Shown here piece by piece: positions 63,351-64,000 of a DNA stretch of 64,000 nucleotides (position 1 is the stretch's first letter; every line of letters begins with the position of its first letter). This DNA comes from Strigamia acuminata (taxonomy: Eukaryota; Arthropoda; Chilopoda; Geophilomorpha; Linotaeniidae), in the NCBI GenBank assembly GCA_949358305.1, contig OX442314.1, positions 7,071,087 to 7,135,086 on the forward strand, written 5' to 3'. Made by a program: the position numbers and the translations under genes. The notes beneath the pieces are model-generated. The model had not been told where the DNA came from and did no database searches. It saw only the letters and a program-made list of their open reading frames with translations.

Positions 63351-64000
63351 ACTGTCCAGCACTGCCCGCAAATTTCCAGGCTCTGCAGGGCCCCGGCATC
63401 GCCAGGGGCCCTGTGACCAGCTGCCCCTGAGCACAGGTCGCTGCACTGCAACAGCAATGCACTTGGCGCAGCTCCAGGGCCTCTCGTCTCTCGCGCAAGC
63501 CTGTTGCGGTCCTCCGCAACCAGGTGGAGCTGTGGGCCCTTGATTGGTAGAATCGGGCCCCGGAAGTCGCCCCTTCCGGAAGTGGGTGGGCCCCGTAGGG
63601 ACCCACGAGTTGTTCAGCAACCAGCAAGGTAAACGGTCGCTTCTGTGATCGCTCCCGAAACTGGCTGTGAAGATAACCAAAACGATCGGTGTGGCGACGC
63701 TGTCGCCCACCGGGACCTGAAGGTCCAGTTGCGCCACGTCCGCCATGCGTTCTCCGTAACTTACGGCGGTGTGGCCCAAACCGTTAACCGACCACGCGTA
63801 TCATGACGGCCAATGCTGTCTGATTAGGGCTAGTTCCAGGAACCATCGCATTAGGGAAATACACCATGGGACACTGCATCATACCCCTAGACAACTAATA
63901 AAGCCATACTCAAAACTATATTGTGTCTCCGTGTATTTCGTGGGTAGAATTCATCGTCTGTGTTGCGTCCGAACACTCACAGCCCCACAACAACTAAAAC
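63346..64000. other. GC-rich segment, possible LTR or element end
   Basis: GC-rich DNA is followed by AATAAAGCC (63897) and a run of short T/G-rich words to the window edge, as in an LTR R-U5 region. A 175-codon minus-strand frame (63252-63779) shows no recognisable domain and I do not call it coding. Confidence 0.3.

Noticed and set aside
63252-63779. 175-codon GC-rich minus-strand ORF
   Set aside because: Composition-driven open frame with no domain, repeat or homolog that I recognise.

Overview
This window is nuclear DNA from an animal, probably an invertebrate and possibly an arthropod; I cannot place it more precisely. The evidence is intron-containing genes with GT/AG borders, an intron-containing tRNA-Ile(UAU), several LTR retrotransposon types primed by animal-like tRNAs, and many small terminal-inverted-repeat elements in AT-rich DNA. 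Two things fill it: tandem copies of the gene for the catalytic subunit of serine palmitoyltransferase (SPTLC2/LCB2, first enzyme of sphingolipid synthesis), all on the minus strand, and layered mobile elements.

Layout. 1-8875: a minus-strand non-autonomous LTR element running off the left edge. It has 1.9-kb hairpin-rich LTRs, a tRNA-Gln primer site present three times, no gag or pol, and one ORF of unknown function. It interrupts the gag gene of a Gypsy element (8876-9893). 9894-13228: hairpin DNA, a partial copy of the first two SPTLC2 exons, 20-bp tandem repeats and a decayed coding-like patch. 13229-28757: a four-layer nest. A Gypsy element (tRNA-Ser primer, TSD CTGAA) has a solo-LTR-like insertion in its 3' LTR, which itself holds a piggyBac-type MITE. 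A Copia element (tRNA-iMet primer, TSD GATAC) sits in its integrase gene, and a gag-only mini-retroelement (TSD CAAGA) sits in the Copia integrase. 28758-30900: a possible six-cysteine peptide exon, a foldback repeat and decayed coding DNA. 30904-34995: SPTLC2 copy A, nine exons, 500 codons, intact on paper. 35416-40627: a long-TIR Mutator-like element with a broken transposase and a nested MITE, then three further MITEs. 40628-53248: a complete, young-looking 12.6-kb Gypsy element (tRNA-Phe primer, 1002-bp LTRs, TSD AAGT) with gag, PR-RT-RNase H, integrase and a fourth ORF carrying a DnaJ-like zinc motif. 54775-61741: SPTLC2 copy B, ten exons, about 538 codons, the canonical copy; its introns hold a tRNA-Ile gene and at least five MITEs. 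61859-64000: another MITE, a palindrome cluster and GC-rich, possibly LTR-derived DNA.

How it fits together. Copy B looks like the parental SPTLC2 gene, copy A a diverged tandem paralog, and the 11-kb piece a later partial copy of copy A. The retroelements illustrate parasitism among elements: one element has only a gag-like gene and shares its leader with a Gypsy element, and another has no retroviral genes at all. Perfect or near-perfect target duplications give the order of insertion.

All calls come from reading the sequence and the supplied translations. No database search, alignment or folding program was run.
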